A DNA stretch of 64,000 nt from DASVTR01 sp033855775 (GCA_033855775.1 JAWVFT010000119.1:1-64000); one strand, 5' to 3'. Positions 42,096 through 51,277 are shown, counted from the stretch's first letter. Program-made: numbers and translations. The notes: generated by a model from the sequence alone, not told the origin.

Positions 42096-43052
42096 TCATG
42101 CCTGTTCTTTCATCTCGGCGATGCGCGCCGCGACGCGCTCCTGCAACTCAGGCTCATTGCCGAAGCCCTCGAACCATTCGACGCCCAGCTCGCGGCGAAA
42201 CCATGTCAGTTGCCGCTTGGCGTAGTGGCGCACGTCCTGTTTAGTCTGCTCGACGGCGCTCGCGTAATCGCGTTTGCCCTCCAAATATTCGACGACGCGA
42301 CGATAGCCGTGCGCCCCAAGCGCGCTTGACGCGGCAGGCACGCCGCGCTTGAGCAAGTCGCGGACTTCATCAACGAGCCCGGCGGCGAAGTGCATCCCGG
42401 CGCGCTCGTTTATCCTGCGATAGAGTTCGACGCGCGGCGGCAGGATGGCCAGCACGCGAACGCGCGCGGCGCAAGGCGGCGGCTCGGCGCGTCTGGAAGA
42501 TTGAGCGGACATCTGCTCGCCAGTTTGTAGCCTGACTTCGAGCGCGCGTTGGACGCGCGGCCAGTCGCGCGGAAAGAGCTTGGCCGCAGCCTCCGCGTCG
42601 AGCCGTCGCAGCATGCGATGCAGATGCTCCGCGCCGCGCCTTTCTCTCATCGCGCTCAAGCGGCGGCGCAATCCTTCGTCCGTCGGCGGACTCTGGAAGA
42701 AGGGCTGGCGCAACGCGCGCAGGTAAAAGCCCGTGCCGCCGACGAGCAGCGCGAGCCGCCCGCGCCCCTCAATCTCCGCGATGACACGCGCCGCCTCGCG
42801 CGCCCAGTCGCCCGCCGTATAGTTGACTTCCGGCGGCACAAAATCAATCAAGTGATGCGCCACCCCGCGCCGCTCGGCCAGCGGGACTTTGGCCGTCGCA
42901 ATCTCTATCTCACGATAGACCTGCACCGAATCGCAGTTGATTATCTCGCCGCCAAAGCGCAACGCCGTCTCAATGCCCAACTCGCTTTTCCCTGAAGCGG
43001 TCGGGCCGACGATGGCGATCACCGGCGGGCGTGTGATGAGAGCGGATGTCAC
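42096..43052 (-). CDS. miaA: tRNA dimethylallyltransferase
   Basis: 318 aa from a GTG start at 43052. It prenylates A37 of tRNAs reading UNN codons, using DMAPP from the MEP pathway. P-loop IVGPTASGKSELG, the INCDSVQVYREIEIATAK region, LVGGTGFYLRAL, and C-terminal YAKRQLTWFRRE. The start overlaps the stop of a 31-codon frame upstream in the GTGA arrangement. Followed by hfq. Confidence 0.96.
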   Translation of the reverse strand: MTSALITRPPVIAIVGPTASGKSELGIETALRFGGEIINCDSVQVYREIEIATAKVPLAERRGVAHHLIDFVPPEVNYTAGDWAREAARVIAEIEGRGRLALLVGGTGFYLRALRQPFFQSPPTDEGLRRRLSAMRERRGAEHLHRMLRRLDAEAAAKLFPRDWPRVQRALEVRLQTGEQMSAQSSRRAEPPPCAARVRVLAILPPRVELYRRINERAGMHFAAGLVDEVRDLLKRGVPAASSALGAHGYRRVVEYLEGKRDYASAVEQTKQDVRHYAKRQLTWFRRELGVEWFEGFGNEPELQERVAARIAEMKEQA

Positions 43053-43144
43053 GAGCCGTTGAAGATGAGACGCAAGGCGATGACCAGCCAGATGACCAGC
43101 AGCAAGGCGAGCGCGCCCTTGAATTGTGCAGGCGAGAGATGCAT
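43049..43144 (-). CDS. Possible 31-aa membrane peptide upstream of miaA
   Basis: A short frame starts at ATG 43144, 4 bp after the glutaredoxin stop, and its TGA overlaps the miaA GTG. It would encode a peptide with one hydrophobic helix (ALALLLVIWLVIALRLIF) and a polar start and end. Packing and overlap favour a real coupled gene. The absence of a clear ribosome site and the short length keep it uncertain. Confidence 0.42.
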   Translation of the reverse strand: MHLSPAQFKGALALLLVIWLVIALRLIFNGS

Positions 43145-43148
43145 GGAT

Positions 43149-43424
43149 TTATCTTAACAGGAGTTCGGCTAACTCCGCCTCGCCTGGTCGGACGAGCGCG
43201 CGGCCTCTTGCTTCAAAGACTGGAACGAAGCGTTGCTTCGTCAGCTTGTGCATCGCGCGCAACGCGCCGAAGTCATTCGCCACATCGCGCTCCGTGTATT
43301 CGATGTCGTGTCTCTGCAACCACGCGCGGGCGTTCGCGCAGAGCGGGCAACCGGGAACGACATAGAGCGTGACTTTCATCTGTGACATCCGTGGCGCCGA
43401 CGGCGTTGGCGCGGGATTGTTCAT
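43149..43424 (-). CDS. Glutaredoxin-like protein
   Basis: 91 aa if started at ATG 43424; starts at 43388 or 43379 would trim a Pro-rich N-terminus. Thioredoxin-fold core KVTLYVVPGCPLCANARAWL with a CPLC redox pair, then QRFVPVF carrying the cis-Pro. It reduces disulfides or low-molecular-weight mixed disulfides in the cytoplasm. It sits 11 bp after the SpoIID-like gene and 4 bp before the small frame preceding miaA. Confidence 0.82.
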   Translation of the reverse strand: MNNPAPTPSAPRMSQMKVTLYVVPGCPLCANARAWLQRHDIEYTERDVANDFGALRAMHKLTKQRFVPVFEARGRALVRPGEAELAELLLR

Positions 43425-43435
43425 GACAGTTTGAC

Positions 43436-45943
43436 TCAGTACATCTTCGTCAATTCGATGCCGGTGTAGTAAGCCTTCAGAATCTTGTCGTAGCTCAGCC
43501 CGGCGCGGGCCAGGCCGTAGGCTCCGACCTGACACATGCCGACGCCGTGGCCCCAACCGCGCCCCGTGAAGGTGAAGCCCGTGAGGCGGCCCGCGTCGTC
43601 GTAGCGACGGTCTATGACGAAGAGTTGTTCGCGCAGTCCGAGGGCCGAGCGGATGCGCCCGCCGCGCAGGTGCGCCGTGCCGCTCGTCCCTGTGATTTCA
43701 AGATCAACGGCGCGACGCGACGAGCCGCGCGCGGCGACGCGCAAGCCCGTCAGCGCGCCCGTGCCTTTCGACCAGCGCGCGAGGCGCGTTTGCGCTTCAT
43801 TGATAGAGAGCACGCTCGTCCAGTTGGCGTAAGGCGAGAAACGGTCGGAGGCCGCGCCGTTCGCAGCGGGCCGGACTTCTATGTAATCCACAAGCCCTTG
43901 CGCGTTGACGTGAAAGGTCGCGGGCTCGCCGCCGACGACGGCCAGAGAGCGCGCAGGGTAAGCCGAGTCGCCGAAGGCGCGAAAGAGATAGGCATCATCG
44001 CTGACGCGCAAGGGTTGGTCGCGTCCCTTCGGCGAGCGCAAGACGAACGCGCCGCCGGTCGTCGGGCGCGTCGTTCCTTTTTGCAGTTGAAACAAATTGC
44101 GCGCTTCGAGCAGGCGAGCGATTGAGCGCAGGGCGCGAGCGCGCGTCAAAGCTTCACGCGGGCGCAGGGTCGCGTCCGGGTAGAGCATGAGAAAGCCGTC
44201 GCGCAGGAGCAGGGCCACGTCCGCGCGATTCTTCTGCGGAACGTCAGCGGCGTCGCGGAACGAGAGAAGGTATTCAACGTCCGCGTCGTCGAGCAATGTG
44301 TCTGCGCGCGACTCGCCGTAGACGGCTGCGGCCAATGCCGTGCCGAAGCCGGGCGGGCGCGTCGCGTCATCGGCCAAAGCGGGCGCGGGTTCTCGCGCAA
44401 GGCGCGCTGTGGCTGCGAGCCATGCGCGCAACTCCGCGAGCGAGACGGGGCTTGAGAGCCATGCGTCCGTCAGGCGCCGCGAGAGGTTGTCGAAATCGTG
44501 TATGGAGAGAATGGCCGCGTCGCGCGCCAGTTCGGCGTTGACCTCTTCGCGTATGTCCGCAGGTTCGCGCGAAGTCTTGATGGTGAAGGGCGTCAATTGC
44601 GCGTGGCCTTCGAGCGCGCATTCACGACCGCGCAAGTACGGCGTCGCTTCGTTGAAAATGTTCTCGGCGTTTTCCGTGCGACCGCCGCAGGTCGAAGTGT
44701 AGAGCGCGTTAATCGGCTCGCCGCGATAGGTGGCGACGAGCCCGCGCGTCTCAACGACGGCGCGCGTGCTGAGCGGATGTTCGGTTGACAGCCCGCCATA
44801 GACCTGCGAGCGCGTGGTCGGCAGCAAGTCGAAACCGTCGCTGGCGAACTGCCCGCGATTCTTCAAAGCGTAAGTGCGCGCGGCGACGGCCTGAGCCTTC
44901 AGGGCTTCAAGCGCCGGATAGCCGCCCGGCGATAACTCGTTCGGCACGACGCCGCGCACGTAGTCTTCGAGGCTGATGACGTTGACGACCGTGAGCGCGC
45001 CCTGCGCGTTGGCAAACACTTCGAGGCGACCGCGATAAGGCTTGTCGTTGAAACGCACGGGAGCGTTGCTCTCATCATCCGTAGCGAAGACGACGGGCGC
45101 GCGCGAAGCGAAGACGGTCGCGTTGCCTGCGCCGTAAGCGACCAACTCGCGGCCCGGCGCGCTGCCCACACGCGCAGTTGGCCGCACGGTGTTTGAAACT
45201 GAAGGCCGCGCCCCGCTCATAACGGAAGAGCGCGCGCCGCTGCTCGAAGACCGTGAGTTATTATTCGAAGACGGCGAGCCATTGCTTGAAGATGACGGGT
45301 CGCTGCTCAACGTGTTGTTCTTCTGCGCGCTCGCCTGAGCGGAGCGCGTGGCAAGCGAGGCGCTTCCGGCGTCGGCCAACAGCGTCGAAGCGAAGCCCGC
45401 TTCCTCAAGGCGCGTGCGCAACTCGTCCGCGTCGGCGGCTGACAATCTTGAGCCGACGCGCAAACGCCAAGTCCCGCTCGCGGCGTCCTGCGTTATCTCC
45501 GCCTCTTCGCCCGTCATCTCTTTTATCTCGCGCGCGGCTTGCTCCGCATCTGCTCGCGTGCGCGCTCGCGCTATCTCGACGCGGAACGTTTCGGGCAGCG
45601 GCGCGGGCGGCTGCGGCGCGAGCCAGCGCGCTTCCACGCGAACGCGCGAAAGCGCGAGCGGGACGGGCGGCGCGTTCTCTACAGACGAGTTCAACAATCG
45701 CCCGTTCGTGGAGATGGTTGCGGAGCGCGCGCTCGTCGTCAGGCCGATACGCATCACCGGCTCAGAGGTCAGGCGCGCGTCAACGATGTCTGCGGGCGCG
45801 GCGTTGGCGGGCTGTTGTGTTGAATCCACGGCGCGGCGCGGGCGCGTCTGCTGCGAAGCATCCTGCGCCTGCGCCAGCGACGAAGCGACGAGGGCGTGCG
45901 CGACGAGCAAAGACAAAACTCTTGACCGGAGGGAACGACTCAT
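43436..45943 (-). CDS. SpoIID/LytB-domain exported protein with SPOR-like region
   Basis: 835 aa with a signal peptide (VLSLLVAHALVASSLAQAQ). Residues about 110-195 resemble a SPOR peptidoglycan-binding repeat (FRVEIARARTRADAEQAAREI). A Ser/Asn-rich linker of about 50 residues follows, then the SpoIID core: VFANAQGALTVVNVISLEDYVRGVVPNE, EALKAQAVAARTYAL, TSTCGGRTENAENIF, ending GRGWGHGVGMCQVGAYGLA. The family trims denuded glycan strands (lytic transglycosylase) in sporulation or cell-wall work. Here it is a non-sporulation Gram-negative version. Confidence 0.9.
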   Translation of the reverse strand: MSRSLRSRVLSLLVAHALVASSLAQAQDASQQTRPRRAVDSTQQPANAAPADIVDARLTSEPVMRIGLTTSARSATISTNGRLLNSSVENAPPVPLALSRVRVEARWLAPQPPAPLPETFRVEIARARTRADAEQAAREIKEMTGEEAEITQDAASGTWRLRVGSRLSAADADELRTRLEEAGFASTLLADAGSASLATRSAQASAQKNNTLSSDPSSSSNGSPSSNNNSRSSSSGARSSVMSGARPSVSNTVRPTARVGSAPGRELVAYGAGNATVFASRAPVVFATDDESNAPVRFNDKPYRGRLEVFANAQGALTVVNVISLEDYVRGVVPNELSPGGYPALEALKAQAVAARTYALKNRGQFASDGFDLLPTTRSQVYGGLSTEHPLSTRAVVETRGLVATYRGEPINALYTSTCGGRTENAENIFNEATPYLRGRECALEGHAQLTPFTIKTSREPADIREEVNAELARDAAILSIHDFDNLSRRLTDAWLSSPVSLAELRAWLAATARLAREPAPALADDATRPPGFGTALAAAVYGESRADTLLDDADVEYLLSFRDAADVPQKNRADVALLLRDGFLMLYPDATLRPREALTRARALRSIARLLEARNLFQLQKGTTRPTTGGAFVLRSPKGRDQPLRVSDDAYLFRAFGDSAYPARSLAVVGGEPATFHVNAQGLVDYIEVRPAANGAASDRFSPYANWTSVLSINEAQTRLARWSKGTGALTGLRVAARGSSRRAVDLEITGTSGTAHLRGGRIRSALGLREQLFVIDRRYDDAGRLTGFTFTGRGWGHGVGMCQVGAYGLARAGLSYDKILKAYYTGIELTKMY

Positions 45944-46121
45944 TGCTTAGACTATTGACGACAGCGACAGGCAAACCGGCGCGGGAGACGCCCGCATATC
46001 TTACTACAACTTTTTAACGAATAGCTCGCGCAGTTTCGCGCCGTAGTTTATCGAACTGTCATCTACTTAAATCTTATGCGCCCCGTCTTTCTTATCAGTG
46101 TCCGAGCATGTTTGACATGCT

Positions 46122-46138
46122 GTTCGCAATATGCGAAC
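46122..46138. promoter_or_regulatory. Dyad operator upstream of the toxin-antitoxin pair
   Basis: Perfect palindrome GTTCGCA-ATA-TGCGAAC, 35 bp before the toxin start at 46173. Position and symmetry fit autoregulation by the downstream XRE-type antitoxin. A TTGACA lies just upstream at 46112-46117. Confidence 0.55.
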
Positions 46139-46172
46139 CTGCCGTCATTCGTGATGTGCGCGGACGGAAACG

Positions 46173-46454
46173 ATGAACGTCATCAGCTACAAGAAAATCC
46201 GCGACTTCATTATGAAGCATGCGGATGCGGAAGCGGGGTTGAATGCCTGGTATGCGACAGCTAAGAAAGCTCGCTGGCAGAACCTTGCGGAAGTTCAGCA
46301 GAGATATTTGCACGCTGATTTAGTGGGACGCTATACGGTCTTTAATATCAATAAGAATAAGCACAGGCTGATAGCCAGAATTGTCTATCGCAGCCAGACC
46401 ATATTCATCGTGGACATTTTCACGCACGGAGAATATGACGATTGGAAAACATGA
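46173..46454 (+). CDS. higB: HigB-type mRNA interferase toxin
   Basis: 93 aa. RelE-superfamily, HigB-like pattern: VISYKKIRDFIMKHADAEAGLNAWYATAKKARWQN, then VFNINKNKHRLIARIVYRSQTIFIVDIFTHGEYDDWK. These toxins cleave mRNA on the ribosome. The toxin gene comes first and overlaps the antitoxin ATG by ATGA, the order typical of higBA. Lower GC and an A-rich codon pattern relative to neighbours suggest acquisition by transfer. Confidence 0.88.
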   Translation: MNVISYKKIRDFIMKHADAEAGLNAWYATAKKARWQNLAEVQQRYLHADLVGRYTVFNINKNKHRLIARIVYRSQTIFIVDIFTHGEYDDWKT

Positions 46455-46855
46455 GCACAGCGGAAATAAATCCTGCCCGGTATAGAAGACTTCTTTCCAG
46501 GGCCATGCCGGTGGCGATTCAAACGGAAGAAGAGAATGCGCGCATGCTCGCGGAAGTTGAAAAGCTGATGGCGAAGGGCGAGAACCTATCGCCTGAAGAG
46601 GACGCGCTGTTGCGCCTGATGGCGACGCTCATTCAAGACTTTGAAACGAAATTTTATCAGCCCGAAGATGCCACGCCTTTAGAAATATTGCTTCACTTAA
46701 TGGAAGCGCGCGACTTGAAGCAGAGCGATTTGCTGGAAGTTTTCGGTTCTAAGGGTGTCGCTTCCGAAGTTATCAATGGGAAACGTGGAATCAGCAAAGC
46801 GCAGGCTAAGGCTCTGGCTAAATTCTTCGGCGTGGCCTCAGACTTATTTATCTAA
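46451..46855 (+). CDS. higA: HigA-type XRE-family antitoxin
   Basis: 134 aa from ATG 46451, overlapping the toxin stop. The C-terminal HTH (LEARDLKQSDLLEVFGSKGVASEVINGKRGISKAQAKALAKFF with minor variation, about 85-130) matches XRE antitoxins. The N-terminal half is a helical, acidic toxin-neutralising region (IQTEEENARMLAEVEKLMAKGENLSPEEDALLRLMATLI). It probably represses its own operon through the dyad at 46122. Confidence 0.88.
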   Translation: MSTAEINPARYRRLLSRAMPVAIQTEEENARMLAEVEKLMAKGENLSPEEDALLRLMATLIQDFETKFYQPEDATPLEILLHLMEARDLKQSDLLEVFGSKGVASEVINGKRGISKAQAKALAKFFGVASDLFI

Positions 46856-46932
46856 CCGTCGATGGCTCTCCTTCACAAGAGCCGCCTTCGAAATAAATTC
46901 CGTTTATACAAAGCGTCGCCGCGTCTGCTGCG

Positions 46933-48126
46933 TCAATGCGTCTCGCGTGTGTCGAGTTCGTCGAGCGTGTTGGAGGCGAGGGTGTGGAAGGCGCGGCGGA
47001 CGCTGTTGATGTTGATGAAGGGAAGAGGGCGCGCGTGTGTGCGGTTGGTGAGGAGGATGTAGGCGCGTTCGCGGGCGGCGTCAATCCAGCAGCTTGTGCC
47101 TGTGAAGCCCAGATGGCCGAAGCTGTCGGGCGGGAGGTTGGGGCCGGCGGTCGAGTCGGGCGTGGCGGCCAGTTGCCATGCGAGCGAGCGCGCTTCTTCG
47201 AGGCCGCGCGTCATGTTGGAGCGGAAGAGAGCGCAGGTTTCAGGCTTGAGCAGTTCGGTGTGGCCTTGGAGAAACTGCGCGCTGAGGCGCAGTGTGTCGC
47301 GCGCGTCGGCGAAGAGTCCGGCGTGTCCGGCTGCGCCGCCGAGGAAGTGCGCGTTGCCGTCGTGGACTTCGCCCCAGATTAAATGCTCGCGCCAGTTGAC
47401 GCTTGCTTGTGTCCCTGTGTTGCCTGCCGCTTCGGCCAGCGTCAACGCAGTTTCCGTCTGCGTCAACATCTCTTCGCACATCTGCCGCTCGTAGCGGTTG
47501 CCAGTCTCGCTGGCAGCCGTTTCCGTTTGCAGCGAGCGCGAAGGATTGATGAACGTGCGGCGCAGTTTGAGCGGCTCGAAGATTTCATGACGGGCGATGT
47601 CGGCCAGCGTGGCCCGCGTCGTTCGCTCCAACAGAAAGCCGAGCGTGATGAAGCCGAGGTCGCTGTAGCGCACGCGCTCGCCGGGGGCGGATTCGAGCGC
47701 TTGCGTGGCGATAGCTTGGAGGGCGCGCCCGGAGTCGCCGCCCGAAGTGATGCAGAGGGAGCGCCAAGCGGGCAGACCGGAGGTGTGCGTCAGCAGTTGA
47801 CGAAGCGTTATCTCGCGCTTGTCCGCGCGGTCAAACTCCGGCAGGACGCGCGCCACGGTTTCATCCAACTTAAGCTCGCCGCGCTCGATGCGACGCGCGC
47901 AGAGCAAGCCCGTGATGAGCGGCTTGGTGAGCGAAGCCATGTCGTAGATGGTTTCGAGCGTCGCCGGAATTGTTTGCGAATCCGTGCGGACGGCGTAACC
48001 GATGGCGTCTGCGAGAACGGGAGACGCGCCCACGCCTACCATGTAGACGGCGGAGGGAAAGTCGCCCGCCGCGATTCGCTCTGCGAGTAGCGAAGAAATT
48101 TTGTCGTCGCGTTGCATATCGTTCAC
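46933..48126 (-). CDS. Class C beta-lactamase-fold serine hydrolase
   Basis: 397 aa (start at 48126, or 48117 at the next Met). It is of the DD-peptidase/AmpC-like family: nucleophile in ASLTKPL (S-x-x-K), a YSD-type second motif in GERVRYSDLGF, LLTHTSGLPAW, and the later HLGFTGTSCWID. There is no signal peptide, so it is probably cytoplasmic and an esterase or amidohydrolase rather than an antibiotic resistance enzyme. The substrate is unknown. It lies downstream, same strand, of the Gfo/Idh/MocA gene with a 90-bp gap. Confidence 0.88.
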   Translation of the reverse strand: MNDMQRDDKISSLLAERIAAGDFPSAVYMVGVGASPVLADAIGYAVRTDSQTIPATLETIYDMASLTKPLITGLLCARRIERGELKLDETVARVLPEFDRADKREITLRQLLTHTSGLPAWRSLCITSGGDSGRALQAIATQALESAPGERVRYSDLGFITLGFLLERTTRATLADIARHEIFEPLKLRRTFINPSRSLQTETAASETGNRYERQMCEEMLTQTETALTLAEAAGNTGTQASVNWREHLIWGEVHDGNAHFLGGAAGHAGLFADARDTLRLSAQFLQGHTELLKPETCALFRSNMTRGLEEARSLAWQLAATPDSTAGPNLPPDSFGHLGFTGTSCWIDAARERAYILLTNRTHARPLPFININSVRRAFHTLASNTLDELDTRETH

Positions 48127-48216
48127 AGCATGACGCTCAAGGCTGAATCTTCAAGCCTTTGGTGTTCGAGATTCGGAAGTTGACGGCTCGGCCCGCAGAG
48201 CTTTCATCGTTTACGT

Positions 48217-49209
48217 TTAGTCGTTGCTCGCGCTGAGCGAATGTAGCCCTGCTTTCGTCGTGTGCTCGTGTATGCGTTCGAGGGCGCGCAGGGCGAGGGC
48301 TAAGGCGCGGCGTCCTTCGAGGCCGGAGACGGGCGAGGGAAGGCCGCCCGCGGCGGCGGCGAGGAAGGCTTCAAGCTCTGCGCGCAAGGGTTCGACATCG
48401 TTGATTTCCAGCGGGCGGACGTGAACGCCGGGGCGCGCTTCGGAGCTTGTGGGCGGAGCCAGACTGCTAATCGAAGCGAAGCGCGTCGCGTAGTCAACGG
48501 CGACGTAATCGTGCGGCTGGAAGAAGCGCATCTTGCGTATCTTCTCCATGCCGACGCGGGAGGCTGTGATGTTGGCGACCGCTCCGTTGGCAAATTCGAG
48601 GCGCGCATTGGCCGCGTCAACGCGCGGCGTCAGCACAGGAATCCCGACCGCGCGCACGTCCGTCACTTCCACTTCCTCGCCGACGAGCCATTGCACTATG
48701 TCAAGGTCGTGAATCATCAAATCGAGCACGACATCTATGTCGAGCGAGCGGGCCGTGAACTCTCCGACGCGATGTATCTCGAAGTAGAGCGGCGAGCGGA
48801 CGTGCGGGCGCAGGGCGACGAGAGCCGGATTGAAGCGTTCGAGATGGCCGACCTGCAACAGCGCGCCTCCGGCGATGGCGGCGGCAATCATGCTGTCCGC
48901 TTCGGCCAGCGTGCGCGAAATCGGTTTCTCGACGAGCACATGCACGCCCGCCGCGAGCAGGGCGCAGGTAATCTCGCAATGCGACTCGGTTGGCACGGCG
49001 ACGCTCACGGCGTCAACGCGCCCGACGAGCGAGCGCCAATCGGTCGTCCATTCCGTCGCGCGCTCCGAGGCAATAGACCGCGCAGTCTCTTCGTCGCGGT
49101 CACACACAGAGACGAATTGCGTCTGGCCTGCGGCGGCCAACGCTGCGTGAATCCGCGCGTGCTGGCGGCCCAGATGCCCGACGCCGATGACAGCGGTGCG
49201 TAGTGTCAT
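48217..49209 (-). CDS. Gfo/Idh/MocA-family NAD(P)-dependent oxidoreductase
   Basis: 330 aa. Rossmann start AVIGVGHLGRQHARIHAAL, then VHVLVEKPISRTLAEADSMIAA with the family Lys of EKP, and LMIHDLDIVQWLVG in the C-terminal domain. Oxidises or epimerises a sugar or inositol-like substrate. The EKPISRT and HDLDI segments are like UDP-N-acetylglucosamine 3-dehydrogenases of LPS sugar pathways, and the divergent gene is a lipid-A-modifying-type glycosyltransferase, so an envelope role is possible. Confidence 0.88.
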   Translation of the reverse strand: MTLRTAVIGVGHLGRQHARIHAALAAAGQTQFVSVCDRDEETARSIASERATEWTTDWRSLVGRVDAVSVAVPTESHCEITCALLAAGVHVLVEKPISRTLAEADSMIAAAIAGGALLQVGHLERFNPALVALRPHVRSPLYFEIHRVGEFTARSLDIDVVLDLMIHDLDIVQWLVGEEVEVTDVRAVGIPVLTPRVDAANARLEFANGAVANITASRVGMEKIRKMRFFQPHDYVAVDYATRFASISSLAPPTSSEARPGVHVRPLEINDVEPLRAELEAFLAAAAGGLPSPVSGLEGRRALALALRALERIHEHTTKAGLHSLSASND

Positions 49210-49210
49210 A

Positions 49211-49400
49211 AGTGATTAGTCAAACGGTCTGTATCCAGCAATCGGTAGTCATCAATCAACAACGAGCAGGAGCAATCAGTCAGAGCCAGCGGCTCGCGCG
49301 CTCGTTGTCCTGGCTCGCAGATTTGAAGATTGACGAATCTTCGTTGATACTCGACATGATGATACGCCACAAGTTTTGGGCTGACTACTGATTACTGTTT
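49211..49400. repeat. Degenerate heptanucleotide element M, AATCAGT-like
   Basis: The left part, 49211-49290, reads in 7-bp phase (AGTGATT, AGTCAAA, CAATCGG, TAGTCAT, CAATCAA, CAACGAG, CAGGAGC, AATCAGT). The right part, 49381-49401, is CTGACTA, CTGATTA, CTGTTTT. The two are separated by about 90 bp and partly complementary. It fills the gap between divergent genes at 49209 and 49415. More decayed than elements B, D or J. Confidence 0.6.
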
Positions 49401-49414
49401 TCGGGTGACTATAC

Positions 49415-51169
49415 TTGCAACCTTCGACGCTCGCCAAGCGCGCATGGCCGCTCTTTCTTCTCGCCGCTCTCGCTTTCTACTTATACGGCATCGGCTCGCT
49501 CCCCTTTGTCGGGCCGGACGAGCCGCGCTACGCGCAGGTGGCGCGCGAGATGTTCATGCGCGGCGATATGGTGACGCCGACGCTCGGCGGCCACACGTGG
49601 TTTGAAAAGCCCGCGTTGCTCTACTGGATGCTGATGGCGTCGTTCAAACTCTTCGGCGTCTCGGAGTGGGCCGCGCGCCTCGGCCCTGCCTGCGCGGGGC
49701 TGCTGACCATCATCGCCGTTTACTGTTTGGGCCGCCGCGTCGAGCGCGCAGCCCGAACGGACGAGTCGAAGACTGCTGTTGACGAAGCGAAGCGAGCCGA
49801 GGTTGACGCTGACGCGGCGGAGCAAAGCAAGACTGGCGTTGATGAAGCGAAGCGAGCTTTCGATGCGAAGCGAATTTTCGCTGCGCGCGAAGTCGGCCTG
49901 TGGAGCGCGCTCGTGTTGGCGTCTTGCAGCGGGATGATTATTTTTTCGCGCGCCGTCAGCTTCGACGTGATAGTGACGTTGACGATGACGGCGGCGCTCG
50001 CCTGCTTTTTCGTCTCCGAGTTGGAAACGATTGAGACGCGGCGCCGCTGGCTGCTCGCCGGCTTCTACGCATGCGTCGGGGCATCTTTGCTGGCGAAGGG
50101 TTTAATCGGCATCGTCATCCCTGCCGGAATCGTCTGCCTGTACCTGCTCTTGCAGCGACGCTGGCCGTCGCGTCGTTTGATGAAAAGCTTGCTCTGGGGA
50201 TTGCCGCTGGCGTTCGTGGTCGCGGCCCTCTGGTACGCGCCCGTCATACATCGCCACGGCTGGACGTTCGTTGACGAGTTTATTATCCAACACCACTTCG
50301 CGCGCTTCGCCTCGAACAAGTATCATCATCCGGGGCCGTTCTATTACTACCTTCCGGCCATCCTGATTCTGGCGCTGCCGTGGCCCGTCTTTCTCACCGG
50401 CGCGCTCGTCAAAGCGCGACACTGGAACTGGCGCGGCGCGGACGCCTTGAGCCGCTTTCGTCTCTTTGCGCTGGCGTGGCTGGTTGTTCCCATAGCTTTC
50501 TTTTCGCTCTCAGGCTCGAAGCTGCCCGGCTATATTCTGCCGTCGCTGCCCGCCGCCGCGTTCCTTATCGGCGAGCGATTGTCGCGCGTCGTTCAAGGCG
50601 AAGGGCAAGCCCACGCCATCCGCGCGACAGGCTTGCTGCTCGTCGCGCTGGCCGCTGGCGGCATCTTCTTTGCGCGCGGCACGGGTTACATCACGACGGG
50701 CAGCGCCGCTTTCATCCTCGCGCCGCTGCTCATCGCGGGGCTCTTCTCCGTGCTGACCGCGCGCCTGCGTCGCGTCGCCGCGCTGTTGACGGCGGGAGCG
50801 CCGCTGCTCTCTATAGCTTTGGCCGTTTACTGTCTGGCCGGAGCCGTCGGGCAGCGCGAATCAACGCGCGAGTTGCTGCAAAGGGCTGCGGCGCGGGGTT
50901 TGGACACAACGCCCGTCTGCGGCCTCTACGTGATTGAACGGACGGCGGAGTTTTACGCGGCGGGACGCCTCATGCGCGACGCGAGCGGCGAAGCTCAAAG
51001 GTTCGAGGGCGCGGCGCAAGTCCTGGAAGCGGCGCGACAGAGCGGCGGCGCCATCCTTGTCTTCGTTCCCATCGAAGGCATACCGCAACTCACGGACTAC
51101 AAAGCCCTCGACACGGACATCATCGGCGACAACGGCACGGTCGCCCTCATCTACGCGCGCGTTAAGTGA
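49415..51169 (+). CDS. ArnT-like membrane glycosyltransferase (PMT/GT83 type)
   Basis: 584 aa from a TTG start at 49415. First loop FVGPDEPRYAQVAREMFMRGDMVTP holds the acidic catalytic residues of GT-C enzymes, and GHTWFEKPALLYWM follows. About ten to twelve helices come after it. It transfers a sugar from a polyprenyl-phosphate donor to lipid A or protein in the periplasm; donor and acceptor are unknown. An unusual charged insertion of about 45 residues after the second helix contains two copies of SKT-x-VDEAKRA encoded by direct repeats around 49755-49875. Confidence 0.88.
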   Translation: MQPSTLAKRAWPLFLLAALAFYLYGIGSLPFVGPDEPRYAQVAREMFMRGDMVTPTLGGHTWFEKPALLYWMLMASFKLFGVSEWAARLGPACAGLLTIIAVYCLGRRVERAARTDESKTAVDEAKRAEVDADAAEQSKTGVDEAKRAFDAKRIFAAREVGLWSALVLASCSGMIIFSRAVSFDVIVTLTMTAALACFFVSELETIETRRRWLLAGFYACVGASLLAKGLIGIVIPAGIVCLYLLLQRRWPSRRLMKSLLWGLPLAFVVAALWYAPVIHRHGWTFVDEFIIQHHFARFASNKYHHPGPFYYYLPAILILALPWPVFLTGALVKARHWNWRGADALSRFRLFALAWLVVPIAFFSLSGSKLPGYILPSLPAAAFLIGERLSRVVQGEGQAHAIRATGLLLVALAAGGIFFARGTGYITTGSAAFILAPLLIAGLFSVLTARLRRVAALLTAGAPLLSIALAVYCLAGAVGQRESTRELLQRAAARGLDTTPVCGLYVIERTAEFYAAGRLMRDASGEAQRFEGAAQVLEAARQSGGAILVFVPIEGIPQLTDYKALDTDIIGDNGTVALIYARVK

Positions 51170-51170
51170 T

Positions 51171-51277
51171 GACGAGACGCGGAGGGACGAGACGCGGGGA
51201 CGCGGAGACGCGGCGAAGTAAAGAGCACGACGACAATGGAGCGTCAGGTCTTTCTTTGTCCCCGCGTCTCCGCGTCT
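51171..51277. repeat. Octanucleotide inverted-array element K, unit ACGCGGAG
   Basis: The left arm, 51171-51215, has CGCGG recurring at 15, 8 and 8 bp. The right arm, 51258-51277, is the complement with CCGCG 8 bp apart. It lies between convergent genes. The same unit family as element E, 31 kb away. Confidence 0.82.
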
